Positions 52,802-61,892 of a stretch of 64,000 nucleotides of DNA are shown here, piece by piece. The notes beneath the pieces were generated by a model that made no database searches, was not told the DNA's origin, and was given only the letters and a program-made list of their open reading frames with translations. Position 1 is the stretch's first letter; each line of letters starts with the position of its first letter. Origin of the DNA: DASPJL01 sp035628645. Its GTDB lineage: Bacteria; Bacteroidota; Bacteroidia; Cytophagales; Cyclobacteriaceae. The position numbers and the translations under genes are program-made. The stretch is from assembly GCA_035628645.1 (NCBI GenBank), contig DASPJL010000075.1:1-64000 (forward strand). The letters run 5' to 3'.

Positions 52802-54220
52802 ATGAAAATTATCTTTAATAGAGTTTTAATCTGTCTAATGGCGCTATCTATTATAGTAGCCTGTAAAGAAGATGATCAGGAACTTAAGCTAAATCCTGCT
52901 CCTACTGCTGGGTTCACCTTGGCCCCATCTTCTGCTAATCCGAATTATATTATAGTTACGAATACTTCCACAGGAAGTGACCTATTGTATTGGGACTTTG
53001 GTAACGGAGCAAATTCTTCCACTAGTGTAGATACAGCTTATTATCCATACCCAGGGGATTATGCAATTACTTTAACTGCCTATTCAAATGGAGGTAAAAG
53101 TGTGTCCACTCAGACAGTTAGTGTAACTACCACAGATCCTGATTTATGTAACAATGAAGTTTACACCTTATTAACGGGAGGTTGTGCAGTAGAAGGTAAG
53201 ACTTGGGTTTTTGATCCTGTTAATCCTATGAACTTCGGCGGTTCAAAAGGCGGACCTACTATGGAATGGTGGGGACAAACGCTTGCACAACAAGAACCTT
53301 GTATGAAGGACGATGAGTATGTTTTTTCTCTTGAAGAGAGCAAATTTACTGCTAATACCGGTGATGCAATGTGGGGTATTCTTGACAAAGTTGAAAACCA
53401 ATGTGTACCTCAAGCAAATGCATCAGCTTCAGGAAAATGGAGCTTAAATATCACGGCAGACAAAACTACTTTAACATTAAGTGATAAACTTACAATGGCA
53501 TGGGATGACGACGAAGGCGTTTATGAAATTGTTGAATTAACCGAAGATAAACTTTGGATACGTAAAGAATGCTGTGGCGGTGGCGGATTGAGAAACTATG
53601 TATTTGTTCCTAAAGGAAGTGCGCCTAACCCTAATCCGGAACCAGAGCCAGAACCGGAACCAGAAGGAAAAGCTTTAGAATCTCATGATATTTCTGCTGA
53701 CTTTGAAGCTGCTGGTACAATGACTTGGGATGCTGCTGAATTAGAAGCGTTTGATGGTGCTTTTGCAAACCCTGAAAGTGATGCTGTAAATGGAAGTGCT
53801 AAAGTTGCAAAATATGTTAAAGGAACTGATGGACCTACAGGTTCAGGCACAGATAATTTGAGGTTTGATCTTGATTATAGAATCGATCTGTCTACTAGAA
53901 ATAAATTCAAATTAAAAATTTACGCTCCTTCTACTAATGATTATACTACAGAAAATACACCTGAGTCATGGCAGACATACAAAACACTTCAAAAGTTGGT
54001 ATCTGTAAAGCTTCAGGATTCTAAGAGTGCTGAACCTTGGAACGGACAAGCTGAAGTAAAACATGAAATTACCGCTCTTGATGAATGGATTGAATTAGAA
54101 TTTGATTTTAGTGGCTCTGCTGCACAAACTAAATATGATAGAATTTTAATCCAAATCGGTGGTGAAGGGAACCATAATGCTGGAACTTTTTACTTTGATG
54201 ACCTAGTATTATTACCTTAA
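52802..54220 (+). CDS. PKD-domain surface lipoprotein with C-terminal carbohydrate-binding-like domain
   Basis: Lipoprotein of 472 residues: signal with lipidated Cys21 (IIVACKEDD), a PKD domain about 35-105 (LLYWDFGNGANS), a middle domain about 110-270 with paired Cys (CNNEVYTLLTGGC, ECCGGGG), a Pro-Glu linker (NPNPEPEPEPEPEG), and a C-terminal beta-sandwich about 285-472 resembling carbohydrate-binding modules (FYFDDLVLLP ending). This architecture is typical of SusE-like surface glycan-binding proteins beside GH16 laminarinases. The gene directly precedes the GH16 gene (125 bases, with a hairpin between). Confidence 0.8.
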   Translation: MKIIFNRVLICLMALSIIVACKEDDQELKLNPAPTAGFTLAPSSANPNYIIVTNTSTGSDLLYWDFGNGANSSTSVDTAYYPYPGDYAITLTAYSNGGKSVSTQTVSVTTTDPDLCNNEVYTLLTGGCAVEGKTWVFDPVNPMNFGGSKGGPTMEWWGQTLAQQEPCMKDDEYVFSLEESKFTANTGDAMWGILDKVENQCVPQANASASGKWSLNITADKTTLTLSDKLTMAWDDDEGVYEIVELTEDKLWIRKECCGGGGLRNYVFVPKGSAPNPNPEPEPEPEPEGKALESHDISADFEAAGTMTWDAAELEAFDGAFANPESDAVNGSAKVAKYVKGTDGPTGSGTDNLRFDLDYRIDLSTRNKFKLKIYAPSTNDYTTENTPESWQTYKTLQKLVSVKLQDSKSAEPWNGQAEVKHEITALDEWIELEFDFSGSAAQTKYDRILIQIGGEGNHNAGTFYFDDLVLLP

Positions 54221-54247
54221 TCATTATTTTACGTCAAACAGTATCTT

Positions 54248-54276
54248 ACAGGAGGCAATGCCTCCTGTATTGTTTT
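54248..54276 (+). terminator. Intercistronic hairpin between PKD lipoprotein and GH16 genes
   Basis: Perfect 9-bp stem ACAGGAGGC (54248-54256) with GCCTCCTGT (54260-54268), three-base loop, then a T-rich but interrupted tail. It could end the first transcript or lower expression of the downstream gene. Confidence 0.65.
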
Positions 54277-54345
54277 ATGGAAAAAATGGTTTTTATTTTC
54301 AACATTTTTGTTCTCCCTTTGAATTAAAATTTAATACGAAAAAAT

Positions 54346-55704
54346 ATGAATCGCATAAATCTTATTTCCCTTGTATTGATATTCATCTTTCTTTTAGGTT
54401 GTAAAAAAGATGATACTGAAAATCCAGTAAAACCTTCGGATCTTGTTATAGAAGCAACGGTAAGTAATGATGGTTCCGGTTTGGTAAGTTTTTCTGCGCT
54501 TGCCAAAAATGCCGCGTATTATAATTATTACTTCGGGGTGTCTGCCACAGAAGCGCCTGTCAAATCAACAGATGGAAATGCTTCTTTTACTTATACTACT
54601 TCAGGTGATTTTACAGTTAAGGTGGTTGCCGTGTCTTCTTCCAATGAATTTGTAACTGGTACCAAAGTCATAAACGTGCAGCTACCTGAGGTAGCGCCAG
54701 CAAACCTTATAATTGAAGCGACGGTTAGTACTGACGGTTCTGGTAAGGTTACTTTTAATGCTTCTGCTGATAATGCAAAGTATTATAATTTTTATTTTGG
54801 AACTTCAGCCACTGAAACACCGACAAAATCAACAAATGGCCAGACAAGTTATACTTATTCATCATCAGGTACTTACACGGTGAAAGTTGATGCATATGCA
54901 ACTACCAAATTTGTTTCTGGTACAAAGGAAATTACGGTTGAAGTAATTGAAAACACAGGCTATACTACTCCTGAAACTTATGCCGGAATGAATCTGGTTT
55001 GGAGAGATGAATTTGAAGGCACCTCTTTAAGTGCAACCGACTGGACCTTCGAAACAGGAACCGGAAGTGGTGGATGGGGTAATAATGAACTTCAATATTA
55101 TAAGGAAGAAAATACTTCTGTAGCAGACGGGTTTCTAACCATCACGGCAAAAAAAGAATCATTCGGTGGGAAAGACTACACTTCTTCAAGAATAATCACA
55201 AAAGATAAGCAGTCTTTTAAATACGGAAGAATTGATATAAGGGCAAAACTTCCTAAAGGTCAGGGGCTTTGGCCTGCATTGTGGATGTTGGGATCTAATT
55301 TTAATTCTGTTGGATGGCCTAAATGCGGAGAAATTGATATTATGGAAATGGTAGGGGGCACGGGCAAAGACAATACTGTTCATGGTACATTGCATTGGTA
55401 CGAAGATTCTGCTGTTCCTCATGCTTCTTATGGAGGGAATATGCCTTTAAACACTGGAGTTTTTGCTGATGAATTTCATGTTTTTACAATTACTTGGGAT
55501 GAAACTAATATAAAGTGGTTTATCGATGATCAGCAGTATCTTGTTATTAATATTACCCCTGATGGATTGAGTGAATTCCATGAAGAGTTCTTTTTTATCT
55601 TTAATGTAGCTGTAGGAGGAAATTGGCCAGGTTCACCAAATGCTTCTACTGTTTTCCCGCAGACTATGGTAGTGGATTATGTAAGGGTATTTCAGGATAA
55701 CTAA
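54346..55704 (+). CDS. GH16 endo-beta-1,3-glucanase (laminarinase-like) lipoprotein
   Basis: Surface or periplasmic lipoprotein, 452 residues, lipidated at Cys19 (FLLGCKKDD). Two tandem PKD-like repeats of about 85 residues (33-115, 120-200) share IEATVS-DGSG and a KYYNFYFG-type core. The GH16 domain follows (about 212-452) with catalytic Glu329, Asp331 and Glu334 in GEIDIMEMVG and the aromatic cleft WPALWMLG. The unbroken ExDxxE form with these flanks fits laminarinases of subfamily GH16_3 or lichenase-like relatives; kappa-carrageenase or agarase are less likely. Together with the upstream lipoprotein it forms a small glucan-use cassette without SusCD. Confidence 0.92.
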   Translation: MNRINLISLVLIFIFLLGCKKDDTENPVKPSDLVIEATVSNDGSGLVSFSALAKNAAYYNYYFGVSATEAPVKSTDGNASFTYTTSGDFTVKVVAVSSSNEFVTGTKVINVQLPEVAPANLIIEATVSTDGSGKVTFNASADNAKYYNFYFGTSATETPTKSTNGQTSYTYSSSGTYTVKVDAYATTKFVSGTKEITVEVIENTGYTTPETYAGMNLVWRDEFEGTSLSATDWTFETGTGSGGWGNNELQYYKEENTSVADGFLTITAKKESFGGKDYTSSRIITKDKQSFKYGRIDIRAKLPKGQGLWPALWMLGSNFNSVGWPKCGEIDIMEMVGGTGKDNTVHGTLHWYEDSAVPHASYGGNMPLNTGVFADEFHVFTITWDETNIKWFIDDQQYLVINITPDGLSEFHEEFFFIFNVAVGGNWPGSPNASTVFPQTMVVDYVRVFQDN

Positions 55705-55711
55705 AGCTATT

Positions 55712-55744
55712 AAAAAAGGATTGGAGGGCTTCCAATCCTTTTTT
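55712..55744. terminator. Bidirectional terminator after the GH16 gene
   Basis: Perfect 14-bp stem AAAAAAGGATTGGA (55712-55725) with TCCAATCCTTTTTT (55731-55744). A and T runs on both sides serve the GH16 gene and the convergent regulator gene ending at 55783. Confidence 0.9.
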
Positions 55745-55782
55745 ATTAATACTGTGTTTCTAAAGCGTTAAGATTTTAGGGA

Positions 55783-58758
55783 TTAATACTTCAATATAAA
55801 TTCTGTCAGATTAACATCCTGTTCCAGACCCATTTTCTTTCGGATTCTGTACCTGCTTGTTTCGATACCCCGAATGGATAGGTTTAAAAGAGGAGCAATT
55901 TCTTTGCTCGATAAATTTAGCCGCAAATAAGCGCATAGTTTGATGTCGCGATGGGTTAGTTGAGAAAAGTCCTCACGAAGCCTTCTTAAAAAGTCCTGAT
56001 GGATTTGATTGAAATGCAACTCAAACTGTTCCCAATTATTCTGAAATTTTATGTCTGTTTCTACAGCCTTCAAAACCTTTCTTAGGTGATTTAAAGTACT
56101 CTTATCATTGGTGGTTTCAATCACCGTTTGGATTTGGTCCCTGATTTTTTGAATGGTTTCAATGCTATGCATTACGTGCATTGCAGAAGAAGTCAATTCT
56201 TTGTTTTTATGGTTCAGCTCATTTTCAAGTTTTTCGTTGTTGAGCTTGATAATTTCTTTTTCAGCTTTCAGAACTTCTTCCATGTGCTGAGCTTCTTTGA
56301 GTTTTAATGTTTTTTCCTGCTCCAGTTTTAATCGCTCTTTTGCTTTTCGTACACTTCTGTCTTTTACTCTTTTAAAAAATATCAAAAAACCTATGAATAG
56401 AATAGAATATAAAATATATGCTCCTAGCGACCGAACGAGCGGAGGCTTAACACTAAATGCATAAGAGGCCTCGATACTTTCTTTGTTATAGATGTTTTTT
56501 GCTCTTACATGAAATACATAATTTCCTTCATGAAGATTAGTGTATTCCTTTTGTGTGGAGTTGATCCAGTTTGACCAATTTTTGTCGAAACCTTCAAGGA
56601 AATATTGGTATTCTATTCTATGGATATCTTCATAACTGGTGGCGCTAAAATTAAATCGCAAGGAATTGTATTTGTGAGGAATTGTATATACTTCATTTTC
56701 AGGTTGTTTTAAAGAAATCAGATTTCCTTCCAGATGCGTACCGCCAAACAGTAAAGAATCCTTTAAGCCCACCGTAATTTCTACTTTCCGGATTAGCGCA
56801 GTAAAAGCATCATTTTCAGAATAGGCGTTCCTGTTATTTATAAAAGAAGGATTATAGTGGACAAAACCTTCATCAATTCCTATAATTACATTATTTTTAT
56901 CGTAATAGGCTATGTGCTCAAACCCTCCTACAAGCCTTCCTTGAAGTTTATTAAAAATATTCTTTTCAACCTCGTAATTGCCATTACTTCTTTTTTTAAG
57001 AAAGCCCATTTCTTCTCCAACACTGAACCAGATGTTCCCGTCTTTGTCCTCAATAAGTTTTCTTATGTGTTTATCTTTTTCAAATAATTTATTGAATTCC
57101 TTATGTTCAACAAACCTGTCACTGTCTTTATCATATTTAAAGATTCCCGTCTCCCCGGTAAAAACCAGTTTATTGTTTATTTTAAAAACATTTATAAATA
57201 AGTTGGACGGAAAACCATGCTCTGAATTGTAGAACTGCATTTTTTCCACCTTATCCAGATTCTTCGAAAGTTTAAGCTTGAATATCCCTTTGTAACCATG
57301 TGCAATCCATATATTCCCTTCATTATCCTGCTCCATTACCCTGGAAGATTCATCAAACCCATTTATTTTCCATTGAAAGACGAGCTTGCCATTGACTATT
57401 TTATAAAGTAAAAGTCCCCCGTAAGTTCCACAAAGGATGTGATCAGGATAATTGTCAAGGGGCATGAACATCCAGATACCCCAATGGTCTGAAATTTTAT
57501 AAGCTTTATTGCCGATTATTTCATAAGGACCTTTATGATGAGCCAGTAAAAGATGATTCTTTATTTTTTGAAGGTTATTGACTTTTCCATCGGTATTTTC
57601 AACCTGCCGGAAAGGTTTGTTGTGGATAGGGTTTTCATATTCTGACCACTCCTGATAATATAGTCCTTCATTGGTGCCAAGGAAAATTTTATCCTGATTA
57701 ATGGCGCTTGCAAATGCTGTTCCCGGAACTCCATTTTGGGCATTGTAAAAAGTAAACGGGGAATTTATTTCAATGTAATCTATTCCATTGTTAGTGCCCA
57801 ACCATAAATTACCTGAATTGTCCTGAAATACAGTGAGTATAGCTCCATTTTGTAGTCCCTTTTCTCTGTTCAGGTGTTGAATCGGTACGCCGTTTTTATC
57901 AATTATAAGCAGACCATTATGGGTCGAGCCTAAAGCATAACCATCTAATAAAGTCGTCCCACAATAAATTTCATTTTTACTTAAAAATTCATCAGCAAGA
58001 GTGGTCCATTTCTTAAAAGTGCTGTAGCCGTCATAGAGAAACATTCCTTTTTTGTCTGTAACAATTAAAATATTATTCTCCGAATGAGGAAACATTCCTG
58101 TTATGTTATAACTCCCGATTTCCTTGCTGTTTGGAATTACAGAAACTTTTTCATTTTTTAACTCAATCAATCCAACCCCTGGCTCAGAGAGCAACAATCT
58201 GTCATTTACATAGTAAGGAAAATTGAATACATCGGACGAGGGAAGAATTACTCTGATTTCATCGTTGATCAAATAATAAATCCGGGCATAAGTGAAAAAA
58301 ACAACACCCTCATTGGTAACATATATCTTCCATACATCATCGAAACTTTGAAATTCTTTTTTGATTTTTGGTTTCAATGACCGAAAGATTAAATGTCCTA
58401 TGGAGTCAGCTTCAAGGTAGCCAAAATCATTCTGGCCGCCCACATATATTCTCCCCATTTTATCAATCGCCAGAGAGCGAACGATTGTCTTGTTGGTGAC
58501 CCCATCCAGTCTCCAGTTATTTCCATCAAATTCAAGAAAACCATAGTTATTTCCAAAGTACATGATCCCCCTCTGATCTTGTATAATTGACCAGTTTTGA
58601 GGAGAAGCCTTGTAGTCCTTATGACTATAATTTCTAATAAAAGGGATTCCCTTATTCTTTATTTGTGCAGTTAAAGAATGCCCGGCGAAAAGTAAAGAAA
58701 TAAGAATGGTAAGGGCGAAAAGAACTTTTTTTACTAAGCTTAAATAAATTCTAAACAT
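55783..58758 (-). CDS. Reg_prop sensor with Y_Y_Y domain and LuxR-type HTH output
   Basis: Membrane one-component regulator of 991 residues. Signal about 1-31 (SLTAQ); a periplasmic seven-bladed Reg_prop propeller pair about 40-680 (GNLWLGTNNGIDYIE, GNIWIAHGYKGIFKL); a Y_Y_Y domain about 685-770 (EYQYFLEGFDKNW); one TM helix about 776-797; a long coiled coil 800-870; and a C-terminal LuxR-like HTH in the last 60 residues (LTHRDIKLCAYLRLNLSSKE). There is no histidine kinase or receiver, unlike classic hybrid two-component systems of glycan loci. It is convergent with the GH16 gene and is its likely regulator, responding to a glucan fragment (inference). Confidence 0.88.
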   Translation of the reverse strand: MFRIYLSLVKKVLFALTILISLLFAGHSLTAQIKNKGIPFIRNYSHKDYKASPQNWSIIQDQRGIMYFGNNYGFLEFDGNNWRLDGVTNKTIVRSLAIDKMGRIYVGGQNDFGYLEADSIGHLIFRSLKPKIKKEFQSFDDVWKIYVTNEGVVFFTYARIYYLINDEIRVILPSSDVFNFPYYVNDRLLLSEPGVGLIELKNEKVSVIPNSKEIGSYNITGMFPHSENNILIVTDKKGMFLYDGYSTFKKWTTLADEFLSKNEIYCGTTLLDGYALGSTHNGLLIIDKNGVPIQHLNREKGLQNGAILTVFQDNSGNLWLGTNNGIDYIEINSPFTFYNAQNGVPGTAFASAINQDKIFLGTNEGLYYQEWSEYENPIHNKPFRQVENTDGKVNNLQKIKNHLLLAHHKGPYEIIGNKAYKISDHWGIWMFMPLDNYPDHILCGTYGGLLLYKIVNGKLVFQWKINGFDESSRVMEQDNEGNIWIAHGYKGIFKLKLSKNLDKVEKMQFYNSEHGFPSNLFINVFKINNKLVFTGETGIFKYDKDSDRFVEHKEFNKLFEKDKHIRKLIEDKDGNIWFSVGEEMGFLKKRSNGNYEVEKNIFNKLQGRLVGGFEHIAYYDKNNVIIGIDEGFVHYNPSFINNRNAYSENDAFTALIRKVEITVGLKDSLLFGGTHLEGNLISLKQPENEVYTIPHKYNSLRFNFSATSYEDIHRIEYQYFLEGFDKNWSNWINSTQKEYTNLHEGNYVFHVRAKNIYNKESIEASYAFSVKPPLVRSLGAYILYSILFIGFLIFFKRVKDRSVRKAKERLKLEQEKTLKLKEAQHMEEVLKAEKEIIKLNNEKLENELNHKNKELTSSAMHVMHSIETIQKIRDQIQTVIETTNDKSTLNHLRKVLKAVETDIKFQNNWEQFELHFNQIHQDFLRRLREDFSQLTHRDIKLCAYLRLNLSSKEIAPLLNLSIRGIETSRYRIRKKMGLEQDVNLTEFILKY

Positions 58759-58990
58759 GTGATTAGCCTCTTCTGCTTTAGTAACTTTTGATATGACGAT
58801 GTTTTTTTTATTTTAAACTTGCCGGTCGAACTTTCAATTTATAAAAAAAAATCAAAAAACGACGTATAAGTTCTTTTTTAAATAAAAAATTGGACTATTT
58901 TGATTAAAATATATGAAAAACAAGTGAAATTCTCTGGGAATCTACAACCTTCATTAACTATTTTTAATGAATAATTAAATTTTAAGAAGT

Positions 58991-60925
58991 TCAAACCACT
59001 TTTTTAATATCTTCCTCGACTTCAAAAATCACCTTCTCCCAATGTTCATAATATTCTTTGTCTTTGCCGTGCTTTTTAATGATTTTGCTGATTTTATTTT
59101 TAAAATTCCAGCAAGTATTCCTTCTCAATTCAAGTGTTTGTGAAATTTCATCAATTGTAAGATCGTCTCTTTCAGTGATTACCAGATGCAGAATGTAAAA
59201 AGCTTTCTCAATAGAAAATTTTATACCGTGAAATATGGTAAACGCGGTGGGTGATTCATTGTAGCCGCACCTTGTACATCGTCTGTCAAACTTTCCTTTA
59301 CCGGAAATAAATTTAGCGTTTTCACATTTTTTGCAGATAAATCCATGTTTCCATTTTTCTTGTTCCAGATACCGGAAGCATGAAAGTTCATTTGGAAAAA
59401 TCACCTTAAACTCGCTATAATTCATGTTTTTGTTGGCTGCCCTTGCCAGCATTTCCTCCTTTATTGTGTTCTTGAGTTTATAGTTGTCTTTGTCCAGGAT
59501 GGAGTTCATCTTCTTAATTTCATCAGCTTGTTGCCGCAGCACTTCATTGACCTTTTGCAATTCCTGATTCTGGGTTTCAATGATTTGCTTTTGGTCGTTG
59601 ATTTCGCGCGTTCTTTTGCTGACTTCCTTTTCAAGTTCCTTATTTACCTTGTCCTTTAGTTTTTGATTGATCTCATGTTGCTTAATAATTCTTTTCTGAG
59701 CACGGTCTTTAGTATTTTTTATGATTCTTACTTTGTCGGCCAGTGCAAAAGAAAGGAGCCACATTTCGCATCCAAAGCTCAAGTTTATGCTATAATGTAC
59801 CACCACACTGGCAGGAATGAAACTTATATCCAGATTGATCAGGATCCTTGCGATAAATCCGAAAAAAAGGAAGCTATAGGCCAGAACAAAAAAACGGGCG
59901 GGTTTATAGCCTTTTATATAGCTTATAATTCCGCAGATACAGGCAAGAAATAATGGATAGATTTCGATCCACCGGTGCTCAAACAGCTTAGGATAAAAGA
60001 GAAGTGCAATTAAAAAAATGGCTGTTCTTACAATAAGCGTATAGTTTACAATTGTATCCAGGAGGGGATATCTTGATTTTAAGTGAAGGAAATTTTTAGT
60101 AAATATCAGCGCCCAGAAAATTAATGAAAACAAGAATATACCGTAAGCTTTCTGGTTCCATTCGGGATGATCAGGCCACAAATATTGGTAAGCAATTCCA
60201 TCAAGGCACATGAAATAAAATCCTACACTTAATGCATACATGACATAGCTTACGTATTGGAACTCTTTAATTGCCAGGAACATTAAAAAATTATAAATGA
60301 TTATAATTAAGATCATTCCATAAAATAAACCATACAGAAAATATTCATTTAATGCATAATAAATGAAATAATCCATGGATCTGAGTACTATAATGATGTT
60401 AATTTGATTGTGTGACTTTACTTTAAAAAAGTAGTCCTGCACCTCAGAGGTGTTATTGGGAATATCAATTTCAAAGTTTTTGTGAACGAAACGTCTTTCC
60501 ATAAAAGGAAAGGAATCCCCCATTATTTTTTTTGTGTATCCCCCTTTTCCATCAGGGATGTAGGCTTCTATGTAATCTGTAGTTTGGTCAAAAAACTCCA
60601 GGATCCATTTTTTGTTAGAATCAGGATTGCCTTTTATTTTTATTCTTACCCAATAAGCCTTGCTGATATTTGAATTATGGGGAGCATATAATTTATTTAC
60701 TTTAAATTTTTTATCCAGTAAGCCTTTTGATAATTGATCAATATTGTAATTGTCATCTTCAAGAATACTCACATTCTGAAAACTAAAAGTATATTCGGGG
60801 CAATCATCATCAATCTCTGTGATTTGTGCTGCAGACAGGGGATTTATAATTACCTCACTTAATAGAAAAACGAGTGTAAAGTATTTTAATAAACGCATAG
60901 TGTGTCTGAAATCTTTTAGGGACAT
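58991..60925 (-). CDS. 7TM-DISM receptor fused to an IS1595-type transposase zinc ribbon/HTH
   Basis: A 644-residue membrane receptor. Signal about 1-33; extracytoplasmic 7TMR-DISMED2 domain about 45-185 (YWVRIKIKGN); seven helices about 193-400; a coiled coil about 402-500. The C-terminus (504-644) is not a kinase or cyclase: SEFKVIFPNELSCFRYL, W525, a CxxC-x15-CxxC zinc ribbon (Cys531, 534, 550, 553), then SPTAFTIFHG and a helix-turn-helix-like LTIDEISQTLELRRNT. These match, in order, the N-terminal zinc-binding region of IS1595/ISXO2 transposases, with no DDE nuclease after it. I infer a membrane-tethered DNA-binding output. The gene is 232 bases upstream of the Reg_prop regulator on the same strand. 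Confidence 0.85.
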   Translation of the reverse strand: MSLKDFRHTMRLLKYFTLVFLLSEVIINPLSAAQITEIDDDCPEYTFSFQNVSILEDDNYNIDQLSKGLLDKKFKVNKLYAPHNSNISKAYWVRIKIKGNPDSNKKWILEFFDQTTDYIEAYIPDGKGGYTKKIMGDSFPFMERRFVHKNFEIDIPNNTSEVQDYFFKVKSHNQINIIIVLRSMDYFIYYALNEYFLYGLFYGMILIIIIYNFLMFLAIKEFQYVSYVMYALSVGFYFMCLDGIAYQYLWPDHPEWNQKAYGIFLFSLIFWALIFTKNFLHLKSRYPLLDTIVNYTLIVRTAIFLIALLFYPKLFEHRWIEIYPLFLACICGIISYIKGYKPARFFVLAYSFLFFGFIARILINLDISFIPASVVVHYSINLSFGCEMWLLSFALADKVRIIKNTKDRAQKRIIKQHEINQKLKDKVNKELEKEVSKRTREINDQKQIIETQNQELQKVNEVLRQQADEIKKMNSILDKDNYKLKNTIKEEMLARAANKNMNYSEFKVIFPNELSCFRYLEQEKWKHGFICKKCENAKFISGKGKFDRRCTRCGYNESPTAFTIFHGIKFSIEKAFYILHLVITERDDLTIDEISQTLELRRNTCWNFKNKISKIIKKHGKDKEYYEHWEKVIFEVEEDIKKVV

Positions 60926-61288
60926 TCAATTTAAGATTTTCCTGCAAAAAAGCAGAACATAAATTTTGAAAATATTAGCGGAAGTAATGAAGTATTCATA
61001 ATGTGCTAATGTCTACGTTATAAATTCGTCTGAAAACAAACGAAAATACTGACAAGATTAGATGATAATGAATGATTTAAATAAAATAAGCGATAAACAT
61101 GCAGGCCTATTTTACCCCATCACAAACCGCTGTCGCTGTTCTATAAATGTCATTTTTTTTAAGAGGAGCATTGTTTAGAAGAGATTTTTTCATTTTTTTA
61201 AATAAGATAAGGTGAATAGTCTTTTAATAAATTTATGATTACATCCCCTTGATTTTAAATTACCAAATTTAATTACGAATTTACTTCT
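60926..61288. other. Divergent intergenic region
   Basis: About 360 bases between the 7TM receptor gene and a lipoprotein gene. Very AT-rich, with a small hairpin (CTGC/GCAG around 60940-60955). It must hold two outward promoters, but no element is clear enough to place. Confidence 0.4.
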
Positions 61289-61861
61289 ATGATTCCGCGC
61301 TTCTTTTTATTGTTTTCAATATTTTGTCTGATTGTTTTAAAGGCTTGTGACACTAACAACTCATCCAATGCAGAGGTTAAAAAGTTCTGGAAAAGGTACG
61401 TTAAAGTGGTTAAATCTAAGGATTTTGAAGAATTAAAAGCAATCTCCCTACCCAAAATAGATTGCAGGAGCTGTCTTGACAATTCTGCCAAAGAAGATTC
61501 TGCTGTAACTAATTTTAAAATAAAAAACCCGGACAGTTGGTACGATCAACTCTATGGCGAATTGGTCTATATACCGATTGATAAGTTTATCGAGCAGGAT
61601 TTTGACATTCTCTTTGATCAGGATTTATTGTCTAAAATAAAAAACTCTTCCAAGGTTATTTTCATCTCCAGAGAATTGGAAAAGAAAGAAGGACAACAGT
61701 ATCTGACCGAATACATTGAGGGGGATAAAATTCCTATACTCCACGAGGCGCTAGTTACCACTGTTGATCCGTCGACTCAATATGAAGGAGAACAGGTCGT
61801 GATCCAATTTTTGGAAACCAATTTAGGGCTGCGGTTTTATGGATACACTACAATTCCCTAG
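61289..61861 (+). CDS. Hypothetical lipoprotein
   Basis: A 190-residue product with a hydrophobic signal and likely lipidated Cys20 (IVLKACDTNN). The mature part begins with a helix (EVKKFWKRYVKVVKSKDFEELKAI) and contains a CRSCLDN pair of cysteines (about residues 59 and 62). The fold of such helix-then-sheet proteins can resemble NTF2-like domains, but I do not recognise a family. It is convergent with the damaged exonuclease/phosphatase-type gene. Confidence 0.65.
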   Translation: MIPRFFLLFSIFCLIVLKACDTNNSSNAEVKKFWKRYVKVVKSKDFEELKAISLPKIDCRSCLDNSAKEDSAVTNFKIKNPDSWYDQLYGELVYIPIDKFIEQDFDILFDQDLLSKIKNSSKVIFISRELEKKEGQQYLTEYIEGDKIPILHEALVTTVDPSTQYEGEQVVIQFLETNLGLRFYGYTTIP

Positions 61862-61892
61862 TTAAAAAGGAGTAAAAGATTGAGTGCCTGAT

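Noticed and set aside
58991..59480. An IS1595/ISXO2 insertion at the end of the 7TM receptor gene
   Set aside because: The zinc ribbon is in frame with the receptor through a coiled coil, there is no DDE domain, and I see no terminal inverted repeats or target-site duplication.
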